From Symsagittifera roscoffensis (lineage: Eukaryota; Xenacoelomorpha; Acoela; Convolutidae): a stretch of DNA of 31,068 nucleotides. The notes below the pieces were generated by a model. The model was not told where the DNA came from. It worked only from the letters and a program-made list of their open reading frames with translations, and did no database searches. Location of the stretch: contig NW_026970838.1 in the NCBI RefSeq assembly GCF_963678635.1, positions 1 to 31,068 of the forward strand, read 5' to 3'. Made by a program: the position numbers and the translations under genes. Below are positions 18,531 to 31,068 of the stretch, in pieces (the first letter of the stretch is position 1; every line of letters starts with the position of its first letter).

Positions 18531-18910
18531 ATAATTTGTAAATGTACATTAGACATTGCCTGAAAGTCAACAAAATCTTCATCATAGCTCATGATTATCT
18601 CTCTGTTGCTTCTACAACAACATTTTTTCGTAGATGTGTTCTATGTTTCGAGGTTATCCTGCTTATTGAACTCACTTTGCAAGAAAATTTACTACAACTT
18701 TAACCCAACAAAATCTTCGCAAGCTTGCAACCAATGGAGTTTTTCCTGTAGATTAAAGACTTTCGGATCAGTTTCCATTGAAAGTTTTCACGACAATTTT
18801 CACGACAGCTTGATTGTTTATAATCTGAAAACCTTCGGAATTAGAAATACGTAAGTGGGCCTAATTTCTAACTTCTGCAATATCTAAAAACTTCCAAAAA
18901 AGTATTATCA
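18531..18910. repeat. Fragment of the higher-order repeat at the junction to A'
   Basis: It contains the AATGTACATTAGACATTGC...GATTATCTCTCTGTTGCTTC sub-repeat and the GCAAGCTTGCAACCAATGGAG stretch also seen near 17615, 23680 and 29055. It ends at about 18910, where collinearity with block A begins. Confidence 0.7.
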
Positions 18911-21900
18911 GGATCAACTAAAACTTGATTTAAAATCAGTATAAAACAATCAGAAACCACTTTTTTTGTCAGTGCGGGCCGATTTCTACTTGAGTTACAA
19001 AATACTTTCATATGCTAGGTATCCACTGTCAAGGTATTCAGTGCCGGTTTTTACTGACTGGTACATACCACACATCAGCTTTCCTTTTAACATTATTCAA
19101 GTTGGTCAACAATTTAGAAATCTTAGAGCTTCACTTAAATCTTTGAGTTGTTAATGAGATGATCTTTTAATAATGAATTTATACAAAAAAAAACAAAAAG
19201 CTTTATCTTATAATAAGTTGTGATTTTTGCGCCTGTTTAGAAAAATTTTGCCGGAGTTACACATGCTTTCAGGTTTTATTCACATGCTACAATTACTGTT
19301 TTGATTTTCGAAACAAAACTAAGGTAATATTTGCAACATATGGTTAAATAGTATACGGTAGAATTAAAGAGTCTAGAATTGATTGAATTGGCTTCAAATG
19401 TAACCAGTTAAGGAAAAAAAATTATAAAAGCAAGCTCAGTTTTCAATATTTTTGATAAACGAAAAATTCAGATATTAACATCTCAATCCAAACAAAAACC
19501 AATCGTTAAGCTTCTTGAAAATCATCCCCCATACGTTATGTAAAGAAAAAAGCGATATATTTTGCATGTAGCGAAGTAAAAAAAACTTCACTTAGCGTAG
19601 GCATTAATAGTACGAACTAAATCGCGCGTTAAATGTCCCAAATCGTTAATCTTTAATTTCGTTAACCATAATTTTACGAAAAACAATCACAGATAAAATA
19701 TATTTTTTAAAATTGAGCCCAAGTCAACAATATCTTTCGAATGATATTTAAAAATTCTAATGTATGACAAAATCGATACATACCATTCCCATAATGGGAG
19801 AAAGCTAGCAATATAGTTTTTCTTGCAATGTTTTAAATGAATGAATTGTATGAGCTAATGAGAACTGCTATGACTAGCATTTTCAAAAACGGTATAAAAA
19901 CATTTCCGAGTGTTAAATTTTTTTGTGCATGTATGTACATTTGGGCGTATCAATTTATGCAGTGGAGCTTCCCAAAACCCGCTCGTTGGAATGAACGCAA
20001 CATCTCAGAATTGGGAGAGTTTAAAAAAAAAATTGAGAAAATTTCAAAAATTGATAAAATTGACTTTTCTGAGGGGAAAAAATTGTAAAAAAAAAAAGCT
20101 TTTTGGCGTAGCCGCGTATGCAAAGAAAGTTAAAGCTACGAGTTTTCAAAAACAAGATTTAGGGGTGGTTTTCGAGAAAAGATGAAAACATTCAAACAAT
20201 GTCAAAAAACAATTATTTGATTATTCCGATTTATTCCGATTTATTTAGTCCATAAATTTTTTTTTTTTTTTCTTAACATTTGAGCGTAGCAACTTAATCT
20301 TTTTTCGGTCTACCCTGAAAATTTCAGCGTTAAAAATGTAGTCAAATATTCGCCCAACAGACTTTTCCAACGGTTGTAGACAGGACAGTGGGTAAGAAAG
20401 AGACTAACAGGTTTAGCTGGTACACAGACGTGTAGACAATTTTTCCATTGGTACCCATTTTCGAACACCGTTGAAGTAATTTTCGAGTAAAACTAAAAAC
20501 TAAACTGAGTCTTATACATTTTCATAATACCTCTTTTTATCAAAAAATTCTTTTAGACAAGAATGCCAAACAAAACAATTGAGTTCCCAAATAGCAATGG
20601 AATAAAATTTAAGAAACAGAAACAAAGCCGACGTTGTACAAGCAGACAACAGATTGGCCAAAAAAAAGAATTTTGTTTCCAAAAAAAAGAAAAGCTCTAA
20701 CTGCAATCATCGAAACTTGATGATTTCCTGCAACTGCAATGATCGCAACTTGTAATTGCCAAGATCTCCTGCAACTGCAATGATCTCCTGCAACCTCAAT
20801 GATCAAAACTTGCAGTTGCTAAGATACTTGCCGACAATCCGTGAGGTGATCTTCTATGCCGACAAAATGTGAGTTGGCAAACGGAAGTCTGAACATTCAG
20901 CTTATAGCCAAAAAAAAACCTTCAATTGATCCATGCCCGAAAATTTTCATACAGACTCGAACCCCAGACCTTACGATGCAAAAGTGTTCACATTACAACC
21001 AAGTGGGAAGGAGCCTGAAGCCTGTTAAGGTTAAGAAAAACAAGTTCAATTTCATGTTAAAAAAAGTTGTTTGTGGGTAAAAAACGCCTTGTCCCGGCTA
21101 CAAGACACTTGCTCTAGCAAATGTAATTACTTAAGATGATATAAATTATTGAAGTGGGGCAGGGTTTAGTGTCTGAAGGGATTTCTGGTAAAGGAGACTA
21201 GTATATTTTTCTCATGATCTTTCATAATTCTTTTTTCGTGCGGATCTCATGTATAAATTTGATCTCATAAATTTCTAAATGATCCCGATTGACGTTTCTG
21301 TGCACATTTCAAATTGTCTTTGATTAAAACGAAAAAAAAAACAATATTGGTGAAAATTATCTAAACTGCACATTTATTTACTTATTTGAGTTTGAATTGA
21401 AAGGATAATTTATTTATAGTAAAACAGAAAAAACCCTACACATCCAAAAAAAAAACAAAAGATTACGAACGCTTTTGAAAAAGACTCGAATTCAATTTCA
21501 ATCAAAAAGAGAAGGTCTTTCAGAATCCTGTTGTTTTCGCTACAACTAGTTTAATTGAAAATGAGGTTTTCAAGTTCGTAGTTTTGACAGCAGTTGAAAA
21601 AAGTTGTTCAACAGCAGTTCAAATTTGCTCTAATTTTTTGCAGACCCGGCTCTTTCCAAAAAAAAGATTGAGCAAACACTTCAAAAACACTTGAAAAATT
21701 GAGCAAACACTTCAAAAACAGTATCAAAAATATTGCCAGTGAATAAGATTGAAACAAGTTTAAATTTACGCTCGAAAAAAAAGTCCACAATATCTTTTTT
21801 TCAGCTATTTAATTTTTCATCGATCAGGTTTTTTGTGCAATTTCTGTAAGCACGTAGAGCAACTGATTTTTTTTTGAAATTACAAAGGCAGAATACAACC

Positions 21901-22805
21901 GTAAAAGATGATATCTAGAGACACAAATTCTCACACTTTTTCTAAGTTTTTTAAAATTGCTACAAACGTACTCAAATTGGTCAAAAATTGATTTCTATGT
22001 CCAGCATGACTCTGAGGTATTTGAAACTCGCTGAAGTTTTTAAAACTTTAGCAGTCACTTTATACTCTTTTGGAACTCACTTTTTTCTACGCAACTGTTG
22101 AACTTTTTACTTGAAAGGATGACTTATTACTTCTGACTAGATTAATACCTGCAAACCATAAATCCAGACACTCTGCTACATCGTAGAAAAAGCAAGTTAA
22201 CAACATTTGAAGCACTGTTTTTGTAGACCGTCTGCAAAAAAGGCAAACTCACTGTTTATGAGAAAAATAGGAAAGTCACTATCAAACAAAAAAAGAAGTT
22301 GAAGGTCCAAGTTTTCAGTCTTAAGGCAGTTCAACAAACTGAGATTTTTTTCCGATGAATAATCGCGCAAACCCGTTTGAAATTTTCCCGAAATCCCGTT
22401 TTTTTTCATTTTATTAGTGAATTTATTTGATCACCAAAAAAAGTGTTCCCATTTTTGTCAGAAATTCTACGCACTAAATCGGTTGATTGGAAAAAGCAAG
22501 CTTATATTGAAAACCGTACTGTTGTTTTGGAAGGAATCAAGGAATCAAATCATTCAAGTGTTTCAAATATTATTTTGCAAGTTTTTCAAGGAGTCATATC
22601 ATTATTATAAAAAAAAATTTTTTCATCAATTTGGCCAACTGAAATAAAAAAAATTTTAGTCGATAGTTCCGTTGCGTTTTTCTAGGAACAACCTCTAAGC
22701 AAATGATCGAGCTATTTACTTATACATATGAAAAAACCGTGGTAAGGCACTTATGCCGACAACACTTGAGCAGTCAATCGACAGTGTGACAATTTATTTT
22801 TACTC
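18911..22805. repeat. Segmental duplication block A' (partner of 6691-11244)
   Basis: This is a direct copy of block A lacking the 619 bp segment and the 109 bp internal copy. From about 22600 it carries a replacement of about 90 bp (TTTGGCCAACTG...TCTAGGAACAACC) not found in A. Short frames conserved at both places (for example 6746-6934 vs 18966-19154) differ mainly by amino-acid-changing substitutions and begin with GTG, so they are not genes. Confidence 0.9.
20910..21016 (-). repeat. tRNA-like module, copy in A'
   Basis: This is the duplicate of the module at 9404-9510, with the B-box-like GGTTCGAGTC at 20963-20954, the A-box-like element at 21009-20999 and nine Ts at 20918-20910 all intact. 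Only a base or two differ from the first copy. Confidence 0.5.
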
Positions 22806-23536
22806 TTTTAGCATGCTTCATATTATTTTCATGTATCATCTTTCAAAAGATGTCGGAATTGGTTTACTTGAACTCTCAAAACATCTGTTTTTTCATTTAA
22901 AATTACCTAAGAAATCAAATGACAAAAAAACGTTCCAAACATTACACTTCTATGTTGGATTTTTTCTCAAGATAATGTTTATTAGCTAAACTTTTAAAAA
23001 ATTATCTCAAAACTCCTAATGAATTAAATTGAGTTTCTTTTTCAAATTAGTCTTTTCTCAGTTTATGCTTCATCTTCTATATTCCATCTTAATCCAATTT
23101 GAACAAAATAATAGTTAAAAATTGATTTTTACAAAAAAAAGTATCATTTCAACAAAAATTCAATAATCCGAAGCAGAATTAATACCATAAAACCTCTGCT
23201 AAAAAACTTCAAACGATTTTCTCAACCTGATAACTGTATGTTGCTGTTTCAACTCTGAATTTCTGTATTGAAGTAAATATTATGATTAAGAATGTTGTAT
23301 ATTATTAGGTTAAATTTTTCAAAAATTAGCAAAACATATATTTTTTTGTTTTTTCTATTTCAGTTATCAATTTCTTTTCTGAAATCGATCAAGAAAAGTA
23401 TAAAACCATAATTCTGAACAAATCAACCCCTCTTATTTGGTTAAAATTGCACTACTCTATGAACACTTTAACAAGCATTAAACAGGGAAAGCTTTAAAAA
23501 AGTAACTTAGCAAAACCTTTCAATATAATGATGTCT

Positions 23537-23587
<51 letters not shown>

Positions 23588-24369
23588 TTTTTTTACAATA
23601 TTTCAGCAAATACTTAAGCACTCATTAGCGTATATTATTCAGTTTTACTACAAATTTATCAAAGCAATATCTCCACAAGCTTGCAACCAATGGAGTTTTT
23701 ACTGCAGATTATCTAATAAATGACAGATCATCAATAATGATGAAAAAACTGTATATCTTTTAATAGAATTTTTCAAATTTATCAAATTTTTTCAAATTTT
23801 TCAAATTTTTTCCGGTGTTATTTTTTGAAAAAAAATAATTTTATCTTCTCTTGGAGCGTTTTTCGAGACTGCTAAGCGTCCTTTCCATAATTAATATTTT
23901 GTTGAATAATGCTTCTGCTTGATATGATTAGTGAGTTCCTTTAAAACGCCAGAGTGCTTACAATGTCTTGACGCATCGTTATGCATGTATTCTCTGCGAC
24001 ATTCAAGACATGCCACTCATTCGTTTCAATTCAGTGACCGCATCTCAATAAGATAAAAAACTTGAAAAAACTGGGAGATTTAGAGTGTCCGAAGTTTTTA
24101 GAAAATAACAGTTGAATAACCTCAAAAAAACTTGAGATTTGATATAATTTGTCCTACTAACCATTTTATTACATGACTTTAATTTTTAAAACAATACTCA
24201 ACCAAGCTGAAACTATGCTAAAAACTACTGAAAAATTTCGAAAAAAAGTCAAGTTTTTGGAAAAAATTGCTGAAGTTTCAAGTTTTCGGAACAAATTGCC
24301 GAAATCTCAAGGTTTTGGTTAGTTTTTGGTCGCATCTGATCTAATTTAAAAAAACATACATACTTACGA
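22450..24369. repeat. 1,920 bp tandem duplication, copy 1
   Basis: The sequence from CATTTTTGTCAGAAATTC at 22450 restarts at 24370 exactly 1,920 bases later and is almost identical. The unit spans the end of A' (to 22805), about 1.3 kb found only here, and the start of the higher-order repeat (from about 24120). The unique part holds no recognisable gene; one 78-codon frame is AT-rich and starts in block A sequence. Confidence 0.97.
23542..23585. repeat. (AT)n microsatellite, copy 1
   Basis: About 22 AT repeats. It is shorter by a few bases than the copy at 25461, which makes it one of the few differences between the tandem copies. Confidence 0.95.
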
Positions 24370-25455
24370 CATTTTTGTCAGAAATTCTACGCACTAAATC
24401 GGTTGATTGGAAAAAGCAAGCTTATATTGAAAACCGTACTGTTGTTTTGCAAGGAATCAAGGAATCAAATCATTCAAGTGTTTCAAATATTATTTTGCAA
24501 GTTTTTCAAGGAGTCATATCATTATTATAAAAAAAAATTTTTTCATCAATTTGGCCAACTGAAATAAAAAAAATTTTAGTCGATAGTTCCGTTGCGTTTT
24601 TCTAGGAACAACCTCTAAGCAAATGATCGAGCTATTTACTTATACATATGAAAAAACCGTGGTAAGGCACTTATGCCGACAACACTTGAGCAGTCAATCG
24701 ACAGTGTGACAATTTATTTTTACTCTTTTAGCATGCTTCATATTATTTTCATGTATCATCTTTCAAAAGATGTCGGAATTGGTTTACTTGAACTCTCAAA
24801 ACATCTGTTTTTTCATTTAAAATTACCTAAGAAATCAAATGACAAAAAAACGTTCCAAACATTACACTTCTATGTTGGATTTTTTCTCAAGATAATGTTT
24901 ATTAGCTAAACTTTTAAAAAATTATCTCAAAACTCCTAATGAATTAAATTGAGTTTCTTTTTCAAATTAGTCTTTTCTCAGTTTATGCTTCATCTTCTAT
25001 ATTCCATCTTAATCCAATTTGAACAAAATAATAGTTAAAAATTGATTTTTACAAAAAAAAGTATCATTTCAACAAAAATTCAATAATCCGAAGCAGAATT
25101 AATACCATAAAACCTCTGCTAAAAAACTTCAAACGATTTTCTCAACCTGATAACTGTATGTTGCTGTTTCAAGTCTGAATTTCTGTATTGAAGTAAATAT
25201 TATGATTAAGAATGTTGTATATTATTAGGTTAAATTTTTCAAAAATTAGCAAAACATATATTTTTTTGTTTTTTCTATTTCAGTTATCAATTTCTTTTCT
25301 GAAATCGATCAAGAAAAGTATAAAACCATAATTCTGAACAAATCAACCCCTCTTATTTGGTTAAAATTGCACTACTCTATGAACACTTTAACAAGCATTA
25401 AACAGGGAAAGCTTTAAAAAAGTAACTTAGCAAAACCTTTCAATATAATGATGTC

Positions 25456-25510
<55 letters not shown>

Positions 25511-26288
25511 TTTTTTTACAATATTTCAGCAAATACTTAAGCACTCATTAGCGTATATTATTCAGTTTTACTACAAATTTATCAAAGCAATATCTCCGCA
25601 AGTTTGCAACCAATGGAGTTTTTACTGCAGATTATCTAATAAATGACAGATCATCAATAATGATGAAAAAACTGTATATCTTTTAATAGAACTTTTCAAA
25701 TTTATCAAATTTTTTCAAATTTTTCAAAATTTTTCCGGTGTTATTTTTTGAAAAAAAATAATTTTATCTTCTCTTGGAGCGTTTTTCGAGACTGCTAAGC
25801 GTCCTTTCCATAATTAATATTTTGTTGAATAATGCTTCTGCTTGATATGATTAGTGAGTTCCTTTAAAACGCCAGAGTGCTTACAATGTCTTGACGCATC
25901 CTTATGTATGTATTCTCTGCGACATTCAAGACATGCCACTCTTTCGTTTCAATTCAGTGACCGCATCTCAATAAGATAAAAAACTTGAAAAAACTGGGAG
26001 ATTTAGAGTGTCCGAAGTTTTTAGAAAATAACAGTTGAATAACCTCAAAAAAACTTGAGATTTGATATAATTTGTCCTACTAACCATTTTATTACATGAC
26101 TTTAATTTTTAAAACAATACTCAACCAAGCTGAAACTATGCTAAAAACTACTGAAAAATTTCGAAAAAAAGTCAAGTTTTTGGAAAAAATTGCTGAAGTT
26201 TCAAGTTTTCGGAACAAATTGCCGAAATCTCAAGGTTTTGGTTAGTTTTTGGTCGCATCTGATCTAATTTAAAAAAACATACTTACGC
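24370..26288. repeat. 1,920 bp tandem duplication, copy 2
   Basis: Near-identical to copy 1. Visible differences are a C/G change near 23252/25172, the (AT)n length, a few single bases near 23670-23990 versus the matching positions, and CATACATACTTACG (copy 1 end) versus CATACTTACG here. After about 26288 it continues into normal higher-order repeat sequence. Confidence 0.97.
25461..25508. repeat. (AT)n microsatellite, copy 2
   Basis: 24 AT repeats, counterpart of the array at 23542. Confidence 0.95.
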
Positions 26289-28990
26289 AAAAATGTTAAA
26301 GTTAAGCTCAAAATATAGTTTAATTGGTATCATGTCGAGACAATGATACAAAACTTTGAATAAAAGTGTAGATTTCGAATTTTCGAAATACGTTAAAATT
26401 TACCCTAATTTGAGGTACAACACTAAAATGAAAGCTCATATTTGCTGAATCAATATTGAAACTTCCATTTTCTCGGGAAAATTATTCGTAATTTCTGAGA
26501 AAGTAAAGAAAAAGTTAATTAAAACTATCCAAAATTTTCCATTTCAACTTTTCTTTGTGTAATTAACTGGTTTTTTGTTCAGTTCAGGGTGAATTCACCA
26601 AACAATCTCAAATTACTTGAACAATAAGAGCAATATTCATTGAAACTTCTAGATCAAACTCCATGATTCAACTCCTCTTCAGTTTTTTCTCAATGGTTAA
26701 AATGATTAAACCAAACTTGCACAAAAATTACATTTTCTGAGAAGTATCTGAGACTATACTGAAACATACTGAAATTTTGAAAAAGTCAAGTTTTTGGAAA
26801 AAAATACAAAAATTTTATGTTTTTGGGAAAAAACAGCAGAAATTTGAAAGCTTTTGGAAAAAATTGCAAAAATCTCAAGATTTTGGCTAATTTTTGGTCG
26901 CATCTGATCTAGTTGAAAAAATATACTTAAGCGCAGAGTTTAAAGTTAAGCTCAAATTATAGATTAATTGGCATCATGTTGAGACAATGATACAAAACTT
27001 CGAATAAAAATACACACTTTTCCACAATTTTATCACAAAATTTTGAAATACGATAAAATTTTCGAGAAAAAAAGTAAAATTAATCAAATCTATCCAAAAT
27101 TTTCCGTTTTAACCATTTATTTGTGTAATTAACTAGTTTTTTGTCCAGCTCAGAAGAATTTAATGAAAAATTCAAATTTATTTGAACAATCAGAGCAAAA
27201 TTTATTAAAATTTCCAGATCATACTCCATGATTCAACTCCTCCTCAACTTTTTCTCAATGATTAACACAAACTTGTACAAAAAATACAATTTCTGAGAAG
27301 TTTTTCACTTTAATAGTAATATTCAAACCATTGTTAAAATATAAAAGCTTACCGCTAATTTTGGCTGAAAAGGGGTAATTTTTTCTTAAAAGTATATTAG
27401 ACATGAAAGTTTGTATGAAAGTTAACAAAATCTTCTTCTTAACTCATGATTATCTCTCTGTTGCATCTACAAAATCTTTTCATAGTTTTTTCTTAGAATT
27501 TTTCTATGTTTTAAGGTCATCCTGCTTAACACAAATTTTCGCTATTGAAATTACTTTGCAAGAAAATTTACTACAATGTTATTGCAACAAAATCTGCGCA
27601 AGCTAACAATCAATGGAGTTTTTACTGTAGATTAGAAATTTTCGGATCGATTTCCATTGAAAGTTTCGCGACAAACTTAACTCAATTGTTGCTTTTTTTT
27701 CATCGATCAGATTTTTTGAATAAAAAAATAAATGACAGATCAAGAATAATGAAGAAGAAACTTTAGAATTTTTTAAATTTATCAAAATAGTATAGACTTT
27801 TCAGATTAATAGTAGATTTCAAACTAATGATATAAGTGAACAATTTACCGTTAAATTGCCAAAAAATGGGGTAAATTTTTCATAAACGTATATTAAATTT
27901 TGAATGAAGTCAACAAAATCTTCTTCATAACACATAATTATCTCTCTTTTGTTTCTACAACATCAATTTTATAATTTTTCCGTAGAAACGTTCTATGTTT
28001 TCAGGTTATCCTGCTTAATACAAGTTTTCGCTATTGAACTTACTTTAAAAGAAAACATAGTCAGAACAAGGGAATTTAGGAGGAAAAAAGTATCAAATGA
28101 ACGAACAATTTGCTGGCGGAGATGAAATTAGAACTGATAATGTCTGATTTTTACTTTGTAATTTTTACTTGTTTTTCTTTAGGTTCACCTGTTGAGTTGC
28201 TACAGTAATTTATTTAAGCAAAATACAATTTTTAAGATCATTAGCTATAACTTTTCTTTCAAAATAGTGTTGAATTGCTTTTAATTTTTGATTTTTGTCC
28301 GAATTTTTCTCAAAAATGTCTAAGTGAGAAAAAATCAGTGATGGTTAGAGCGTTCAAACGCACATGTAAAAAATGAGACTATAAAGGTGTATTTTTACGT
28401 TCAAATTTCAAAACAAATTAAGAGCAGCTTGATTGTTTATAATCTGAAAACCTTCGGAAGAAGAAAAAACGCAAGTGGGCCTAGTTCCTAATTTCTGCAA
28501 CATCTAAATACTTCTAAAAGAACACAAATACTTCTTTAAAAAGTCAATTTAGAAAAGAAAATCCCATGTACCAACTGTAACAATTAATCACATCCATTTT
28601 AATTTTTTATTTGTGTAATTAACTGGTTCTTTGTCCAGTTCAGGGAGAATTCACCTAAAAATCTCTTATCACTTGAATACTAAGAGCAAAATTCATTGAA
28701 ATTTCTAGATCAAACTCCATGATTCAACTCAGTTTCTTCTCAAAAATTAACCCAACTTGTAGAAAAATGACAACTTCTGCGAAGTTTTTCCGTTAATAGT
28801 AAATTTCACAGCAATGATAAATTTGAAAAGCTTACCGCTAAAGTTGATTAAAAATGGTGTAAATTTTTTGTAAATGTACATTAGACATTGCATGAAAGTC
28901 AACAAAATCTTCTTCATAGCTCATGAATTTCTCTTTGTTGCTTCGACAACAACATTTTTTTGGTTTATGTGTTTTATGTTTCGAGGTTAA
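26040..28990. repeat. Higher-order repeat unit 3
   Basis: It is collinear with units 1 and 2 from GAGATTTGATATAATTTGTCC onward. It includes both GTCAAGTTTTTGGAAA sub-repeats, the TGATTATCTCTCTGTTGCATC and GGAGATGAAATTAGAACTG sections, and the final TGTGTAATTAACTGG...CTACAACAAC section. It lacks the minisatellite part, which was lost at the junction with the duplicated unit. No gene. Confidence 0.85.
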
Positions 28991-29020
28991 CCTGCTTATT
29001 GAACTCACTTTGCAAGAAAA

Positions 29021-30451
29021 TTTACTACAGTTTTAACCCAACAAAATCTTCGCAAGCTTGCAACAAATGGAGTTTTTCCTGCGGATTAAAGATTTTCGGA
29101 TCAATTTCCATTGAAAGTTTTCACGACAATTTTAACTCCATTGTTGCTGGTTTTTTGCATAAGAAGCTGAATTTTCTCAAAAATTTCTAAGTGAGAAAAA
29201 ATCAGTGACGGTTAGAGCGTTCAAAAGCACATGTAAAAATTGAGGACTATAAAGATGTATTTTTACGTTGAAATTTCAGAACAAATTAAGAGCAGCTTGA
29301 TTGTTTATAATCTGAAAACCTTCGGAAGAAGAAAAACGCAAGTGGGCCTAGTTCCTAATTTCTGCAACATCTAAATATTTCTAAAAGAACGCAAATACTT
29401 CTTTAAAAAGTCAATTTAGAAAAAGAAATCCATGTACCAACTGAAAACAATTAATCAAGTCCATTTTGATTTTTTATTTGTGTAATTAACTGGTTTTTTG
29501 TCCAGTTCAAGGAAAATTCACCTAAAATTCTTTTATCACTTGAATACTAAGAACAAAATTCATTGAAATTTCTAGATCAAACTCCATGATTCAACTCAGT
29601 TTCTTCTCAAAAATTAACCCAACTTGTACAAAAATGACAACTTCTGAGAAGTTTTTCCGTTAATAGTAAATTTCACAACAATGATAAATTTGAAAAACTT
29701 ACCGCTAAAGTTGAGTAAAAATGGTGTAAATTTTTTGTAAATGTACATTAGACATTGCATGAAAGTCAACAAAATCTTCTTCATAGCTCATGATTATCTC
29801 TCTGTTGCTTCTACAACAACATTTTTTCGTAGATGTGTTCTACGTTTCGAGGTTATCCTGCTTATTGAACTCACTTTGCAAAAAAATTTACTACAAGTAG
29901 GGAACAGTAGGGAATAAAGAGCTCATTAAGATAGTGAATGGGTTTCCCAATGTATTAGGATAGTGAATGGTAAAGTTTCATTATGATGGTAGGTTTCAAA
30001 AAAAAGTTTTCGGCGCCCGATCTTACCATGTTTTAAGATAGTGTTTAGGTTTTGCCATGTATTAGGATAGTGTATAGATATCCCTATGTATAAGGGTTAG
30101 AAAATTTTTTGTATCAGTATAGGGAAAAGGTTTCCCAATGTATTAACATAAGTGTGATGAGAAGAGAATCGTAAGAAAAACGTTTTTTTTTTGTATTATT
30201 TGTGGAAATGTCTAGTTTTTTTCGCAAAAAACTATGCGCGCGTTATGTAATTGGTGAGTATTACGTTTAGACTGTGTTATAGACGTATTATGTTTTTTTG
30301 GTTCATGGTAGGTCAATGGTAAGCTGTACAAATACTTGGAATTTCTTTCAAAAAAATTGAAATTTTTTTCAAAAAACTTCAAAACACAATGAGATTTGAT
30401 ATAATTTGTCCTACTAACCATTTTATTAGATGACCTTAGTTTTTAAAACAA
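29021..30451. repeat. Repeat unit of about 1.43 kb ending in the minisatellite section
   Basis: The left part repeats the GCAAGCTTGCAACAAATGGAG and GGTTAGAGCGTTCAAAAGCAC sections. The part from about 29270 to 30435 is nearly identical to 14940-16085, including the minisatellite end (29908) and the TATGCGCGCGTTATG section. The whole unit restarts at 30452. Confidence 0.88.
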
Positions 30452-31016
30452 TTTACTACAGTTTTAACCCAACAAAATCTTCGCAAGCTTGCAACAAATG
30501 GAGTTTTTCCTGTGGATTAAAGATTTTCGGATCAATTTCCATTGAAAGTTTTCACGACAATTTTAACTCAATTGTTGCTGGTTTTTTGCATAATAAGCTG
30601 AATTTTTCTCAAAAATTTCTAAGTGAGAAAAAATCAGTGACGGTTAGAGCGTTCAAAAGCACATGTAAAAATTGAGACTATAAAGATGTATTTTTACGTT
30701 GAAATTTCAGAACAAATTAAGAGCAGCTTGATTGTTTATAATCTGAAAACCTTCGGAAGAAGAAAAACGCAAGTGGGCCTAGTTCCTAATTTCTGCAACA
30801 TCTAAATATTTCTAAAGAACGCAAATACTTCTTTAAAAAGTCAATTTAGAAAAAGAAATCCATGTACCAACTGAAACAATTAATCAAGTCCATTTTGATT
30901 TTTTATTTGTGTAATTAACTGGTTTTTTGTCCAGTTCAAGGAAAATTCACCTAAAATTCTTTTATCACTTGAATACTAAGAACAAAATTCATTGAAATTT
31001 CTAGATCAAACTCCAT
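30452..31016. repeat. Partial tandem copy of 29021-29587
   Basis: Starting at TTTACTACAGTTTTAACCC it follows 29021 onward with only a handful of changes, then leaves the match at ACTCCAT (31016). The remaining 52 bases of the window resemble another sub-repeat (CTAAATACTTCCAAAAAAACGC). Confidence 0.92.
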
Positions 31017-31068
31017 CTAACCCAATATCTAAATACTTCCAAAAAAACGCTTCTGAAAAAGTCGATTT

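Noticed and set aside
22753-22989. 78-codon frame identical at 24673-24909
   Set aside because: The identity comes from the recent tandem duplication. The frame is AT-rich, begins within block A sequence and has no recognisable motif.

Overview
The window looks like nuclear DNA from a nematode, most likely Caenorhabditis-like. It is strongly AT-rich and has long runs of A and T. The one spliced gene model I can build uses introns of about 70-80 bp with T-rich acceptors ending in CAG or TAG. The species cannot be fixed from the sequence alone.

Region 1 (1-4880, minus strand) is a decayed Maverick/Polinton, a large virus-like DNA transposon. Read 5'->3' on the minus strand, it carries: a membrane-leader/HDAAG-type protein; a DEDD-like VLDFEGF protein; a possible PC4-like protein split by an amber stop; a two-helix membrane protein; an FtsK/HerA-type packaging ATPase; a small 'ICEC' protein; a long acidic/basic protein; a retroviral-type (rve) integrase; and the start of a structural protein that runs off the left edge. 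The genes are packed like those of a virus, with ATGA and ATGCTGA stop/start overlaps. Several are broken: the integrase has one in-frame TAA and one single-base frameshift, the PC4-like gene has a TAG, and the DEDD-like gene has a frameshift near its end. No DNA polymerase B, cysteine protease or major capsid gene is present, so the rest of the element should lie to the left.

Region 2 (4735-5767) holds a possible three-exon plus-strand gene with unusually high GC and one in-frame TGA. It overlaps the upstream end of the Maverick on the other strand. A pyrimidine-rich stretch and a roughly 147 bp fold-back element follow.

Region 3 (5768-31068) contains no gene I can support. It is a mosaic of large duplications. 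Block A (6691-11244) is repeated as A' (18911-22805) and carries tRNA-like modules with Pol III-type boxes. An 18-base G tract (11703-11720) precedes a roughly 28 bp minisatellite and a roughly 3.5 kb higher-order repeat that is present in two tandem copies and again in a third place. A very young 1,920 bp tandem duplication spans the A'/higher-order-repeat junction (22450-26288), and a second roughly 1.43 kb partial tandem duplication lies at the right end. The short AT-rich reading frames here show no sign of selection for protein. The overall picture is a gene-poor, rearranging repeat domain beside an old virus-like insertion.
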